From NCBI RefSeq assembly GCF_003391135.1, contig NZ_CP031455.1, forward strand, positions 62,001-126,000: DNA of 64,000 bases. The letters are read 5' to 3'. The notes beneath the pieces were generated by a model. That model searched no databases and was not told the DNA's origin. It saw only the letters and a program-made list of their open reading frames with translations. The position numbers were made by a program, and so were the translations under genes. This document shows, piece by piece, positions 34,526-43,567 of the stretch. How positions within the stretch are numbered: position 1 is the first letter of the stretch; every line of letters begins with the position of its first letter. This stretch comes from Streptoverticillium olivoreticuli subsp. olivoreticuli. GTDB lineage: Bacteria > Actinomycetota > Actinomycetes > Streptomycetales > Streptomycetaceae.

Positions 34526-37500
34526 ATGGACCAGCCCAGCACACTCCAGGACGGCCTTGTCGTCCCTGTCAAGCTCTCAGCCCTGATCGTCAACGAAGCT
34601 GTCCAGACACACTGGAACTTCCAGCGCTGGCAGCTCAACTTCCACCGCCTTAACCTGCACCTGAACCCTGAACCTGACCCCTTCGGCGACCTCGATCTCG
34701 GCATGAGCTCCGACGTCAGCCGCCAAGGCGTGTACCTGCAATGGGAGATCCCCGACGCACTGCGCCGCGGCACCCACGACGCGGACAAGGACACCACTTC
34801 CTTCCCCGTGGTCCCCAATCGCTGGCTGATCGTCCGCCGCTGCAGCGATATCAAGATGTGGGTCGTTGAAAGCGACCATCTCGACCGCATCACCGGAACC
34901 TCCCCTTTCCTGTACACCGACCGCGACGGGGTCCGCCGGATCACCTGTATCGGCCGCGAGGTGGAAACCACCGACCAGCCCTGGGCCGAGCCCGATCCGC
35001 CTGCCGAAGCATGGAAACCCGAGCCCGGTACGTTCCTGACCGCGCACGGACCTGGCATCCCGGCCTTCAGCCAGTACCAGCCCTATAACGAGAACGTCTT
35101 CTCCTTCCATGACCCACTCGACGACCACAGGCATACTGACGAAAAATTCAGCTACCTGGTCGTCGGCTGGTACTCGGCCCCTGGCTGCGACCCGCTCGCC
35201 GCGGCTAACAGTGCGGAGGGCCTCAGCCGGATACTCACTGACTTCCACTGGGAGCAGGTCCGGCCTGGCCAGGGCACAGCCCAGCGTTCCTATTACGCGG
35301 GCATGACCTGTCTGGTGGACTGGCACCCCGACAAGCTGCCCGGAAGCACCTCCCTGGAAACTCGCGTCGCCGTGGGCAACAGTTCACTGGATGCGCTGGT
35401 CGCGATGGTCGAGTCCAACAGTTCACCCGATTCCGTACTGGCCTCCTCATCCGCTCTGCTGGAAGCCCTCCAGTACGGGATGCTCGACAAAATCTCCCAG
35501 CCTGACGGCATGCTGGACTTGGAGCAGCAGATACAGAAGCAATGGTTCACTCACGCGCCCGGCGGATTCCTGTGGCAGATCACTGACGCTGCCAAGGCCG
35601 CCGACAGCATCCCAGCGGTCAACGAAAAGCAGCGTACTGCCCTGGCTGAACTAAACGATGCCCAGGCCGCCTATGACACAGCGGTGAGGGAACTCCATGA
35701 CCTGCGCCGCCAGCTCTACGATGCCTGGTGGCTGCACAGTCTGCCCGTCCTACCCCGTGACCTGGACTACGGCGTGTTTGCCCGCAAAATCGATCCGAAG
35801 GCCGACGGCAGTCTCGCCCAGCGCGTCCGCGAGGAGATCGAGAGGATCGGCGAGCCTGTTTCTGTCAACGGCCAAGCTCGCAGTGCCCGCGCAGACAGCC
35901 TGGCCTTCCGTGTCCAGGAGCGTGTCGAACGGCTGATCGGCCTTGGCCTGACCCTTGTCACCAACGACCCCCCCGCTCCCGGAGGGCTGCTTCTCAGGCG
36001 TGCCCCGGCGGCCCCGTTCCATACCCCGCAAGACCCTGTCGTTCTCATCTGCGGCGCCGGCATGCACGAACCGATGGACACCGCCACCACCGTGCCATGC
36101 CGCCCCGTCGAAGCAATTGCCCCACCGAGACCAGGCGACGAGCACAAAGCCACCATCGACGGCCTGCTCGCCAACGTCCCCGCACCCGTACGCGCATTAG
36201 CACACGAATCAGCCTGGTACACGACAGGCAACACGGACAAGGCGGAACTGCCCGACGGGGCCATCCCTCCGCCGGCTTTCGTCCTGTGCCCCTGGACCCA
36301 GCCCTGGCAGCCGCTGTATCTGGAATGGCAGGTGCGGTATTACCCGATCCCCCACACAGCGAGCAACGGCAAACCGAACTGGGCCTTCAACGGCAAACGC
36401 TACGAGTGGAAATCACAGGAAGGCGATGAAAAGCCCCAGATCCACATCACACTCAACGGCCGCTCCATGCTCAGCGCCCACACCGCGTTCAACATGGCAG
36501 CCCGCATCCGCCAGCACGCCAAACACCACCCCGACAGCAACGTCCGCGACCGCCTGGAAAAATTCGCCGACTCCACCAGGGAATGGGACCTGCTCGCCCA
36601 GTCCCTGGGGGGCTTCACCGCCCAGCTCGCCTGCCACGACCAGTCCCGAAACGTACAACCAGACGGCGAACTGCGCGACCTCGTCGGACCAGGCTGGCGC
36701 AGCGCACCCGACCCCGGCCCGCTTCCCCAGCCGTTCAAAAACTATCCTTCTTCGCCCTTCCAGCAGATCCGAGCCGGGCAGTTCGAGTTCACCGAGCTCA
36801 AGATCGTCGACCGCTTCGGGCGCGCCCACGTCATCATCGAACAGAACCAGGAAAAACAGTGGGCGCCGGAGAGAACATCCGACACCACCCCCAGCAAGGA
36901 CGAGGTGACTGGACTCGACAAACGCGGAGTGCATCTGCGGCCCCGCCTCGTCCAAGGCGCACGCCTGTGCTTCGACCTCGTCGACACAACCAACGACGGC
37001 ATCCGGGTAGACCACGACCCCCGGGCCAACCCAGTCTGCGGATGGCTGCAACCCAACCATATCGACCAAGCCCTCGCCTGCTACACACCCGACGGCAGAG
37101 CGCTAGGAGAACTCCGCCCCGTCACCAACACGGCCGGTACCACCGACGTGACCTGGTACCCACTGCCCGGGTCTCCCGCCGGAACCTTCGAAAGCCTGTC
37201 AGAGCAGATGCCCCACCTGCACCGTTTCCTCAACCCCATCCGCACCGGGGGCACAGCTGCACTCGCTGCGGTACTCCGCTCCATCGACAACACACTCAAC
37301 AGCATCCACCCCGGTACCGCCCATGCCGACACCACACCCGCTGTTCTCGCAGGGCGGCCACTGGCCCTCGTCCGCAGCCGACTGTCCCTCGAACTCGACT
37401 CGCGCCCCATCACCGACCCCACCTGGCAGCACGTACTTGACCGCCCAGCACCCGAATTCCCCAACTACGAATGGCCAGTACAGCTCGGCGAGTACGACCG

Positions 37501-38062
37501 GCTCGGCGACGGCCTGCTGGCATACCAGCACGACACACACGGCCCCATTTTCACCGTCCACCCCACAGAAGACGACAGTGCATTCCTCAAAGCCATCACC
37601 CCCAGCAACTACCCCCGTCTCAAAGCCCACCACCATCCCCATACCAGAAACTTGGCCGACCCTGAGGCTCTCTACCTCACCTTGCTCCTCGACCCGTCCG
37701 CACAAGCCCACGCAACCACCGGCATCGTCCCCACAGCCAGCCTGAGCCTGCCCGCCCGCTTCACTCAGCACCCGCTCAACACCCTTGAGGTGTTCTTCCG
37801 CGCCGGTCCCCTCCTCACAGTCACCCGCACCACTGACAACGGACACGGCCAGGCACCGGACACCGTCCTGGCAGCCCCGCGCCCATCACTACGCGTCGGC
37901 ACCTGGAACTGGACCGAACACTCCCCTGACGGCACAGCCGTCACTCTGCCTCTGGTACCCGCCGACACACAGCCCCGGGCCAGCGACACCCCGCCCGCTG
38001 TACGCAACGGGCTCCTTAAACTCACCCCTGCCTCACCCGGCGAACCCGGCAACACCCCATGA
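34526..38062 (+). CDS. Module B large protein, uncharacterised (1178 aa)
   Basis: End-to-end paralogue of the 1181-residue protein at 16764. It shares VVPVKLSALIVNEAVQ, NFHRLNLHLNPEPDPFGDL, GVYLQWEIPDALRRGTHD, FPVVPNRWLIVRR, LYDAWWLHSLPVLPRDLD, VVLICGAGMHEPMDT and FGRAHVIIEQ. TGGAGGA lies upstream of the ATG. It is the third gene of the module B operon. No catalytic motif, signal peptide or membrane helix is visible. Strong conservation between modules implies selection on a shared structural role. Confidence 0.8.
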   Translation: MDQPSTLQDGLVVPVKLSALIVNEAVQTHWNFQRWQLNFHRLNLHLNPEPDPFGDLDLGMSSDVSRQGVYLQWEIPDALRRGTHDADKDTTSFPVVPNRWLIVRRCSDIKMWVVESDHLDRITGTSPFLYTDRDGVRRITCIGREVETTDQPWAEPDPPAEAWKPEPGTFLTAHGPGIPAFSQYQPYNENVFSFHDPLDDHRHTDEKFSYLVVGWYSAPGCDPLAAANSAEGLSRILTDFHWEQVRPGQGTAQRSYYAGMTCLVDWHPDKLPGSTSLETRVAVGNSSLDALVAMVESNSSPDSVLASSSALLEALQYGMLDKISQPDGMLDLEQQIQKQWFTHAPGGFLWQITDAAKAADSIPAVNEKQRTALAELNDAQAAYDTAVRELHDLRRQLYDAWWLHSLPVLPRDLDYGVFARKIDPKADGSLAQRVREEIERIGEPVSVNGQARSARADSLAFRVQERVERLIGLGLTLVTNDPPAPGGLLLRRAPAAPFHTPQDPVVLICGAGMHEPMDTATTVPCRPVEAIAPPRPGDEHKATIDGLLANVPAPVRALAHESAWYTTGNTDKAELPDGAIPPPAFVLCPWTQPWQPLYLEWQVRYYPIPHTASNGKPNWAFNGKRYEWKSQEGDEKPQIHITLNGRSMLSAHTAFNMAARIRQHAKHHPDSNVRDRLEKFADSTREWDLLAQSLGGFTAQLACHDQSRNVQPDGELRDLVGPGWRSAPDPGPLPQPFKNYPSSPFQQIRAGQFEFTELKIVDRFGRAHVIIEQNQEKQWAPERTSDTTPSKDEVTGLDKRGVHLRPRLVQGARLCFDLVDTTNDGIRVDHDPRANPVCGWLQPNHIDQALACYTPDGRALGELRPVTNTAGTTDVTWYPLPGSPAGTFESLSEQMPHLHRFLNPIRTGGTAALAAVLRSIDNTLNSIHPGTAHADTTPAVLAGRPLALVRSRLSLELDSRPITDPTWQHVLDRPAPEFPNYEWPVQLGEYDRLGDGLLAYQHDTHGPIFTVHPTEDDSAFLKAITPSNYPRLKAHHHPHTRNLADPEALYLTLLLDPSAQAHATTGIVPTASLSLPARFTQHPLNTLEVFFRAGPLLTVTRTTDNGHGQAPDTVLAAPRPSLRVGTWNWTEHSPDGTAVTLPLVPADTQPRASDTPPAVRNGLLKLTPASPGEPGNTP

Positions 38063-38105
38063 CCACCTCTGCGCCCCCGCGCCACTCTGAATACGGAGAG
38101 CCCAA

Positions 38106-39701
38106 ATGACTACTGCACCCCCCCGTAAAGCCCTGACCACAGCAGTCCTCACCGACCCCGTCCCACTCGCTATCAGCCAGCCCGCCGCGCTGGACATCAT
38201 CATCTCCAACGGCGGACAGCGCGAAGTTTACTGCGACCAGATCATCGTGATACTCCCGGCAGGCACTCTGGCTCAAGATCTCATTAAAACCAGCGAAAAA
38301 ATACAGGCGTCAGCCAACGACCGTCCCAGAGCCTGGAGCTTCAGCGAGGTTGAAGACGGTGTCCTGGAAGGCATCCCCACCGGGGAAGAATACGTCTTCC
38401 CCGGCGCAAACAAAAAGATCATATTCAAATCTTCGGATAGCAATTCCTTTACCGAGAACGGACTGCGCCTACACCTGGATGGTTTCAGCGTCAACAGTGA
38501 AGTCGGCACCGCCACCATCGCAGTCCGCACCCATATAAGGAATCCAGGTGACACTGACTACGCATGGGAGACGGAATACCACAGACTCGATAAATATCCG
38601 GCCCGGCCCGACCTCGTCCCCCTCGCCAACCTCCGCATCGTCAAAGGAGACCAAAGTGGCGACACAATAGTCACTCAAGTCGGAAAAGGCGATAAATTCA
38701 CCCTCAAATGGGACGGACCCGACACCGACTACACCCTACACAGCCCTGCCATCTTCAAAGGCGAGGTGACACTCCCTAGCGCTACCCGCTTCTACGTCGT
38801 GGAGGGAGGCGTTGAGCGCGACACCACCTTTACCCTCCACGCCACATACCAGAAAGACACGCACCAACGCACCGCCTATCTCACCACGACCATAGGAGTC
38901 ACCAACCCTATCATCGAATCCGCAACGATAGGAACAGCGCAAATCACACAAAAACTTACAGCAGGAAATGTTGAGTGCAGTAATGTCACGGCAACAGGGG
39001 TCATTGAAGGTAAATCCAGCATTACAGCAGCGGGATACATCGAGAGTAAATCCAACATTACAGCAGCGGGATACATCGAGAGTAAATCCAACATTACAGC
39101 AGTAGGATACCTTTGGTCCAAACAAAGGCTATACCTGGGCACCGACAAGGACTACAATTCGATCAGCCATGTTGCCGGTGGAGGCTTCAAAGCAGACGCC
39201 ACATTCACCACAAATGGAATCGACACGGGAAGCATTACAGCAACGGGCCTCACGGTCAACGGCAACGCAAGCATCACCAAGAACCTCAGCACCACCGGGA
39301 GCATGACAGCAGCAAATAGCCTGACCGTAAGCGGGTCACTCACGACAAACGGAGACGTGTCCTTCAAGGGCATGAAAAAGCTCTACGTGGACTCCAGGTC
39401 CAACATATTTGGGGGTTGGCAGAAGCTGCCTCTATCCGGGGGAGGAGGAACTTTTACGGCCCCATCGGACGGTCTCGTTATTGTCACATTTCAGGCTAAC
39501 TATAAAAGCGGAGTAGTTGGAGGCGTGACCATAACTACGGGTGAGGTGTCGGTTTCCGGCTATGTGGTTGCCAGCAACTGGAACTACTACGACACATGCA
39601 CCCTGCCTGTAAAAAGGGATCACGAATTCAAGATTACCACACTGGAACGACTCTCAAGTATATCCGCCTATTGGATTCCGCTCGGCTCGGGCGGATTTTA
39701 A
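38106..39701 (+). CDS. Fibre-like protein, module B (531 aa)
   Basis: Residues 1-270 match the base domain of the 364-residue protein at 20361. The remainder is a long fibre stem of short beta repeats (TAGNVECSNVTATGVIEGKS, ITATGLTVNGNASITKNLST, LTVSGSLTTNGDVSFKG). It includes three consecutive 12-residue units of the type SKSNITAAGYIE. A C-terminal tip of about 120 residues (FTAPSDGLVIVTFQANYKSG to YWIPLGSGGF) resembles phage-tail or C1q/TNF-like receptor-binding heads, by pattern only. CGGAGAG lies upstream. Base composition falls markedly in AT-richness terms after ~38280 (more A/T than the rest of the operon), which suggests recent exchange of the fibre region. Confidence 0.75.
   Translation: MTTAPPRKALTTAVLTDPVPLAISQPAALDIIISNGGQREVYCDQIIVILPAGTLAQDLIKTSEKIQASANDRPRAWSFSEVEDGVLEGIPTGEEYVFPGANKKIIFKSSDSNSFTENGLRLHLDGFSVNSEVGTATIAVRTHIRNPGDTDYAWETEYHRLDKYPARPDLVPLANLRIVKGDQSGDTIVTQVGKGDKFTLKWDGPDTDYTLHSPAIFKGEVTLPSATRFYVVEGGVERDTTFTLHATYQKDTHQRTAYLTTTIGVTNPIIESATIGTAQITQKLTAGNVECSNVTATGVIEGKSSITAAGYIESKSNITAAGYIESKSNITAVGYLWSKQRLYLGTDKDYNSISHVAGGGFKADATFTTNGIDTGSITATGLTVNGNASITKNLSTTGSMTAANSLTVSGSLTTNGDVSFKGMKKLYVDSRSNIFGGWQKLPLSGGGGTFTAPSDGLVIVTFQANYKSGVVGGVTITTGEVSVSGYVVASNWNYYDTCTLPVKRDHEFKITTLERLSSISAYWIPLGSGGF
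39011..39110 (+). repeat. 36-bp tandem repeat, 2.8 units
   Basis: Units start at 39011, 39047 and 39083, each beginning TAAATCCA(G/A)CATTACAGC. The first two units differ at one base. Each encodes one 12-residue stem repeat, so copy-number change would lengthen or shorten the fibre in frame. Confidence 0.9.
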
Positions 39702-39954
39702 AAACAATGCCGAGAAGATAGAGTCTCGACAGGCATGTCATGCGGCTTAGGGAAGCTGCTGTAAAGCATCGGGATTCCGCGTAGTGTGGATGTCAGCCAA
39801 GATGCCGTTCCTGCAGTGTCGTGTGGGGCCTCAAAGAGATAGTTGGCAGAAGAGTCCCGGGAGAGGCTTGAAGGTGGCTCGGGACATTCTTGACGGCGTC
39901 GCAGCTGATCCTGGATCATGAACGGCTATAGAAGAGGGAGACGCATCCGGGCAG

Positions 39955-40614
39955 CATGGCCCGGTATTGCTGGTTGAACAGCGGTACCGGGCGGTGCTTG
40001 AGTTGCGCGGCGGCTCACCGGTCAGCGAGGTGGCCATCTCGTGCGGCGTGTCACGCCAGGCGGTCTGCACGTGGACGTCGAAGTACGAGCCGAGGGTTTC
40101 AAGGGCTGCGGGAGAAAGTCCTGGCTTCCGCGAACGAGCCTGATACCGGCTTCCGGCTGAGGTCGAGGCGCTGGGGTGCCCGGCGAATAGCCTTATAGGA
40201 TCGCGCGGACGAGCCCTGCCACGGCGCCGTCGCAGGCGACGGTGCACCGCGATCTTGAACGCAACGGGCTCATCCGGCACCAGAAGCAGCAGAACCGCAA
40301 GTGCAAACGTTGGCAGCGCGAGACACCGATGCACCTGTGGCAGCTGGACCTGGCCGGCGGGATCTTCCTGGCCGACGGCCGCGAGTGCAAGATGCTCACC
40401 GGGATCAGTGATCACTCCCGGTTCGTCGTCATCACCACCGTCCTGGCCGTGCCGTCCGGCCGGGCAGTCGCCGACGGGTTCGTGCGCGCGATGCGTACCT
40501 ACGGGGTGCCAACCGAGATCCTCACCGACAACGGCAAACAGTTCACCGGCCGGTTCGCCAGACCCCGCACCGCCGAGGTGCTGTTCGAGCGCGCCTACCG
40601 GGAGAACGGCGTCA
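39955..40614 (+). pseudogene. IS481-family transposase, broken
   Basis: The helix-turn-helix part (VEQRYRAVLELRGGSPVSEV, then AISCGVSRQAVCTW) lies in one frame. A WGARRIA segment and the integrase core (TPMHLWQLDLAGGIFLADG, ILTDNGKQFTGRFARP with two catalytic Asp) lie in others. After RAYRENGV the match ends abruptly at about 40614. The third catalytic residue is missing. Confidence 0.8.
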
Positions 40615-41159
40615 CCGCGAACCTTTCTCATCGCTGTCCTGGGGTGGCCAGGCTGGCGAAGGAGGTGATGGCCCTCGATGAGGAGATCGCCGAGACCGAC
40701 GCCCTGATCGAGGGCCGGTTTCGCGACCACCCGCACGCCGAGGCCATCCTGAGCATGCCTGGCCTCGGCCCGGTCCTGGGCGCCGAGTTCATCGCCCACA
40801 CCGGCCGCGACATGAGTATCTTCGGCAGCCCCGACCGCCTGGCGGTGTCGCCGGCCTGGCACCCGGTCCCCAAGGACTCCGGGCGCATCAGCGGCAACAT
40901 GCGCAGGCCCCGGCACTACTGCCGCCGCCTGATGCAGGTCTTCTACATCTCCGCCCAGGTCGCCGCCCGGTGCTGTCCCACATCCAAAGCCTTCCACGAC
41001 CGCAAACGAGCCGAGAAGAAGAGCCATAAGCAAGCCGTCATTGCCATCGCACGACGGCGCCTGAACGTCCTGTGGGCCCTCATACGCGACGGCCACACTT
41101 TCGAAACCACTCCGCCCCCTGGGCTGAACTGCTCACAGTGGGCCACCAACCAGGGTTGA
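40615..41159 (+). pseudogene. IS110-family transposase, C-terminal fragment fused to IS481 relic
   Basis: In the same open frame as the IS481 core, the sequence changes to an IS110 Transposase_20-type C-terminus. It contains LSMPGLGPVLGAEFIAHTG, GRISGNMRRPRHYCRRLMQV and KQAVIAIARRRLNVLWALI. The fusion is a chance join of two decayed elements and keeps one frame open for 305 codons from 40242. It lacks the IS110 DEDD N-terminal catalytic domain. Confidence 0.8.
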
Positions 41160-41257
41160 CAACCAACATTGGGAATCAGTAAGGCGTCCGCCTGAATGGC
41201 ATTCATCCGCAAAGGCGCCGACCATGCGTGCAACTCGATAACTCCCCAGGAGCAGTT

Positions 41258-43567
41258 ATGGGTAATCCAGAGCCGGGACAGCTCACCCTCAGTGATATAG
41301 CCAGCGTCCCGGGGCTCGGCCGCGAAAAGGGCGAAAAGCTGGCCCGCCCCAACGACGAGCGATATGTGCGGACGTCCGCGAAGGACTTTAAGGGGCGGCG
41401 GATCTATACACTATCGAAGGACAATGAAGGGAAAAACGAAGTAAAACTTCCCGCGAATATCCTGTGGTGTCAGAAGAATTACTGGTACGCACCCGAGGAA
41501 GGTCACGAGGAGATCTGGGTAGGGTCGGCGCGGCCGGAGTGGTACTGGGAGACAGTGGCCACGGCGGTTGCGTCTTACAGGAAGCCGGGCGGCAGTGAGG
41601 ACGCGGATCTCCTGACGGAGGGGTTCCGCTGCGTCTTACTCGCGGTCTCGGCGGTACTGAAGGTGACCGCGCCCGAGGTGCTCCCAGGCATCGCGGACCG
41701 CGTCCACTTCCTGGCGGAGGATGGAATCGACCGGGTGCTCAGAATCGATTCCGTCCTGTCTGCGGAGCTGAACTGGGACAGTGTCCTCCCGTCAAGCGAG
41801 TTCGGCCAGCTAGGCAAGCAGCCGGAAGGTGAGACGCTGCTGAAGAGGCTTCGGGAATCCGGAGTCGTCGTGCACCCCAGTTCGGGCGAGACATCGCACA
41901 ACCCCGCTGTGAGCCGGGCCCGGAGTGTGGCAGTCTTCAAGGAAATCAAAGAAGACGCACCACCGGAATCCATCACGTACCACCTCGCCCTGAAGGCCGA
42001 CCGGCACCCCAAGGCACGCCGGCATCTGCTGGCCCATGAACTCACCCATGCACAATCCCGCCGCGGCTGCGGATTGCAAGCCGAGAGCACGGACGTCGAC
42101 GAGGCGTACACGGAGACCCTCGCGCGGATGGTGACGGACACGATCACGGCCGTCGAGTTGGGCCTCAGTGGCTCCGATCTCAAAAACACCGAGAAACGGA
42201 ACATCCTCGCCGGAGAAGTCCAGTACAACGTCTACTGCGAAGCATCCCGCGCGACCGAGCAGGAAAAGGGAGCGCTCCGCTACCAGAAGAACATATGGGG
42301 CCTGGTCAAGGTCTCGCTCGATGCCGACCCTACCGGCAAGACCCTGAGCGCACCGCTCACAGAGCAGCTGGCGCGCTATCTGGAGCCCGATGCTCCCGCC
42401 CTTCCCGTGGTATTGAAGGTGGTTGCCGGGGAGCCAGATGATTTGGCGGTCCGGAACCAGGCCGAGGTCAGGGACGCGAAGTCCGTCGGGGGCAGCTCCT
42501 CTGGAGGGGCACCGCAACCTGATGGTTCGGCAGTTCGATCAGTTGCGCCATCATTGGCCACGGGGGCGTCCTCGCAGGCGACCGGGATCATGGATATGCG
42601 GGCCAGAAGCCCGGAACTGTCAACTAGCGACTGTGAAACCGCAGGTATGGAAGGGGCCGCTGGTACCTCCAGAAGAGCCACACCCCAGCCCGTCTCGCTG
42701 GAGCTGTTTCTCCCCGACACGGACGAGGCCGACTATCACCTACTGCAGGTGCATGGGACCGACGGCGGACGTGCCCGTACGGCCCTGATCGACGGCGGAT
42801 GCGTAGGGGCTGCCGATGCCGCGGTGCACGCAGAGAAGTTGGCCAAGGTGCTCGCCCGGCTGCCCAGGGGTTCAACAAACCGTCCCGTACTGGACCTGGT
42901 ACTGCTCACCGGCGACGTGCCCCGGCGCTACAACCTGCTGCCCGCCGTCACCAGGGATCTCGAGATCGGAGCCGTCCACTACGCGGGGGCGCCCGGACGG
43001 GACAAGGCACCCCTGCCGCTGACCGGCAACAGCATCTCCCAGTGGCTCACGGCCCACAACGCACGCCCCTTCCCCGCCGCGTACAGCTGCCCCGACCGCC
43101 CCTTCGCTACGCTGGGCCCCGCCGCTCTCCAGGTACTCGGCGCCAATCTGTCGGCGAGCAGCACCGATTCGGCGGGCGGCAGTGCCATGGTGCTGGTGTC
43201 CGCCGGGGGTCTGCGCCTGGTGCTGACCTCGGACACCGACGCGGCGGCGGCGCAGACGGCCGCCGCCCTGTGCGCGGTGCCCACGGGCCCGCGGCTGTTC
43301 ACCGCACCTGCGGCGCTGACGGTGGTCTCCGGCCGACCAGACCGGGACGCGGCACGCGCCTGGCCGTGGCAGGCACCAGTCGGCTCACCGCTGCTGCTGC
43401 CGGTGGCCGCCACAAGCGACCGGCCTACCGAGCCCGGAACTCCCGCCCGGTGGACAGCCGTAGCCTCCGTCGACCCAAAAGCGCAGCCATTGGCCACCGT
43501 GATCCTGCAACTACCGGAAACCACGCTGACGATCCCTCCCCCTGAAGATGACGGAGGAAGCTCATGA
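41258..43567 (+). CDS. HExxH metallopeptidase effector with degenerate metallo-beta-lactamase-like C-terminus
   Basis: The start at 41258 is chosen because AGGAG lies five bases upstream; the product is 769 residues. The N-terminal half contains a zinc-peptidase signature, HELTH at 260-264 followed by DEAYTETLARM (E282/E286 are candidates for a third ligand). A low-complexity linker (about 400-470) leads to a C-terminal domain with the metallo-beta-lactamase rhythm: TALIDGG around D512, then DLVLLTGD at 547-553 where HxHxDH would be, then GGLRLVLTSDTD. The metal ligands are absent, so this domain is probably a non-catalytic binding module. No signal peptide is visible. The stop overlaps the next ATG (ATGA at 43564), coupling it to the carrier-like gene. 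Confidence 0.7.
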   Translation: MGNPEPGQLTLSDIASVPGLGREKGEKLARPNDERYVRTSAKDFKGRRIYTLSKDNEGKNEVKLPANILWCQKNYWYAPEEGHEEIWVGSARPEWYWETVATAVASYRKPGGSEDADLLTEGFRCVLLAVSAVLKVTAPEVLPGIADRVHFLAEDGIDRVLRIDSVLSAELNWDSVLPSSEFGQLGKQPEGETLLKRLRESGVVVHPSSGETSHNPAVSRARSVAVFKEIKEDAPPESITYHLALKADRHPKARRHLLAHELTHAQSRRGCGLQAESTDVDEAYTETLARMVTDTITAVELGLSGSDLKNTEKRNILAGEVQYNVYCEASRATEQEKGALRYQKNIWGLVKVSLDADPTGKTLSAPLTEQLARYLEPDAPALPVVLKVVAGEPDDLAVRNQAEVRDAKSVGGSSSGGAPQPDGSAVRSVAPSLATGASSQATGIMDMRARSPELSTSDCETAGMEGAAGTSRRATPQPVSLELFLPDTDEADYHLLQVHGTDGGRARTALIDGGCVGAADAAVHAEKLAKVLARLPRGSTNRPVLDLVLLTGDVPRRYNLLPAVTRDLEIGAVHYAGAPGRDKAPLPLTGNSISQWLTAHNARPFPAAYSCPDRPFATLGPAALQVLGANLSASSTDSAGGSAMVLVSAGGLRLVLTSDTDAAAAQTAAALCAVPTGPRLFTAPAALTVVSGRPDRDAARAWPWQAPVGSPLLLPVAATSDRPTEPGTPARWTAVASVDPKAQPLATVILQLPETTLTIPPPEDDGGSS

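Noticed and set aside
39011..39110. CRISPR-like repeats
   Set aside because: The units are directly contiguous with no spacers and stay in frame within a coding sequence, so this is a protein repeat.
39831..41096. A 421-codon minus-strand open frame
   Set aside because: It is antisense to the IS481 and IS110 relics, with no recognisable domain.
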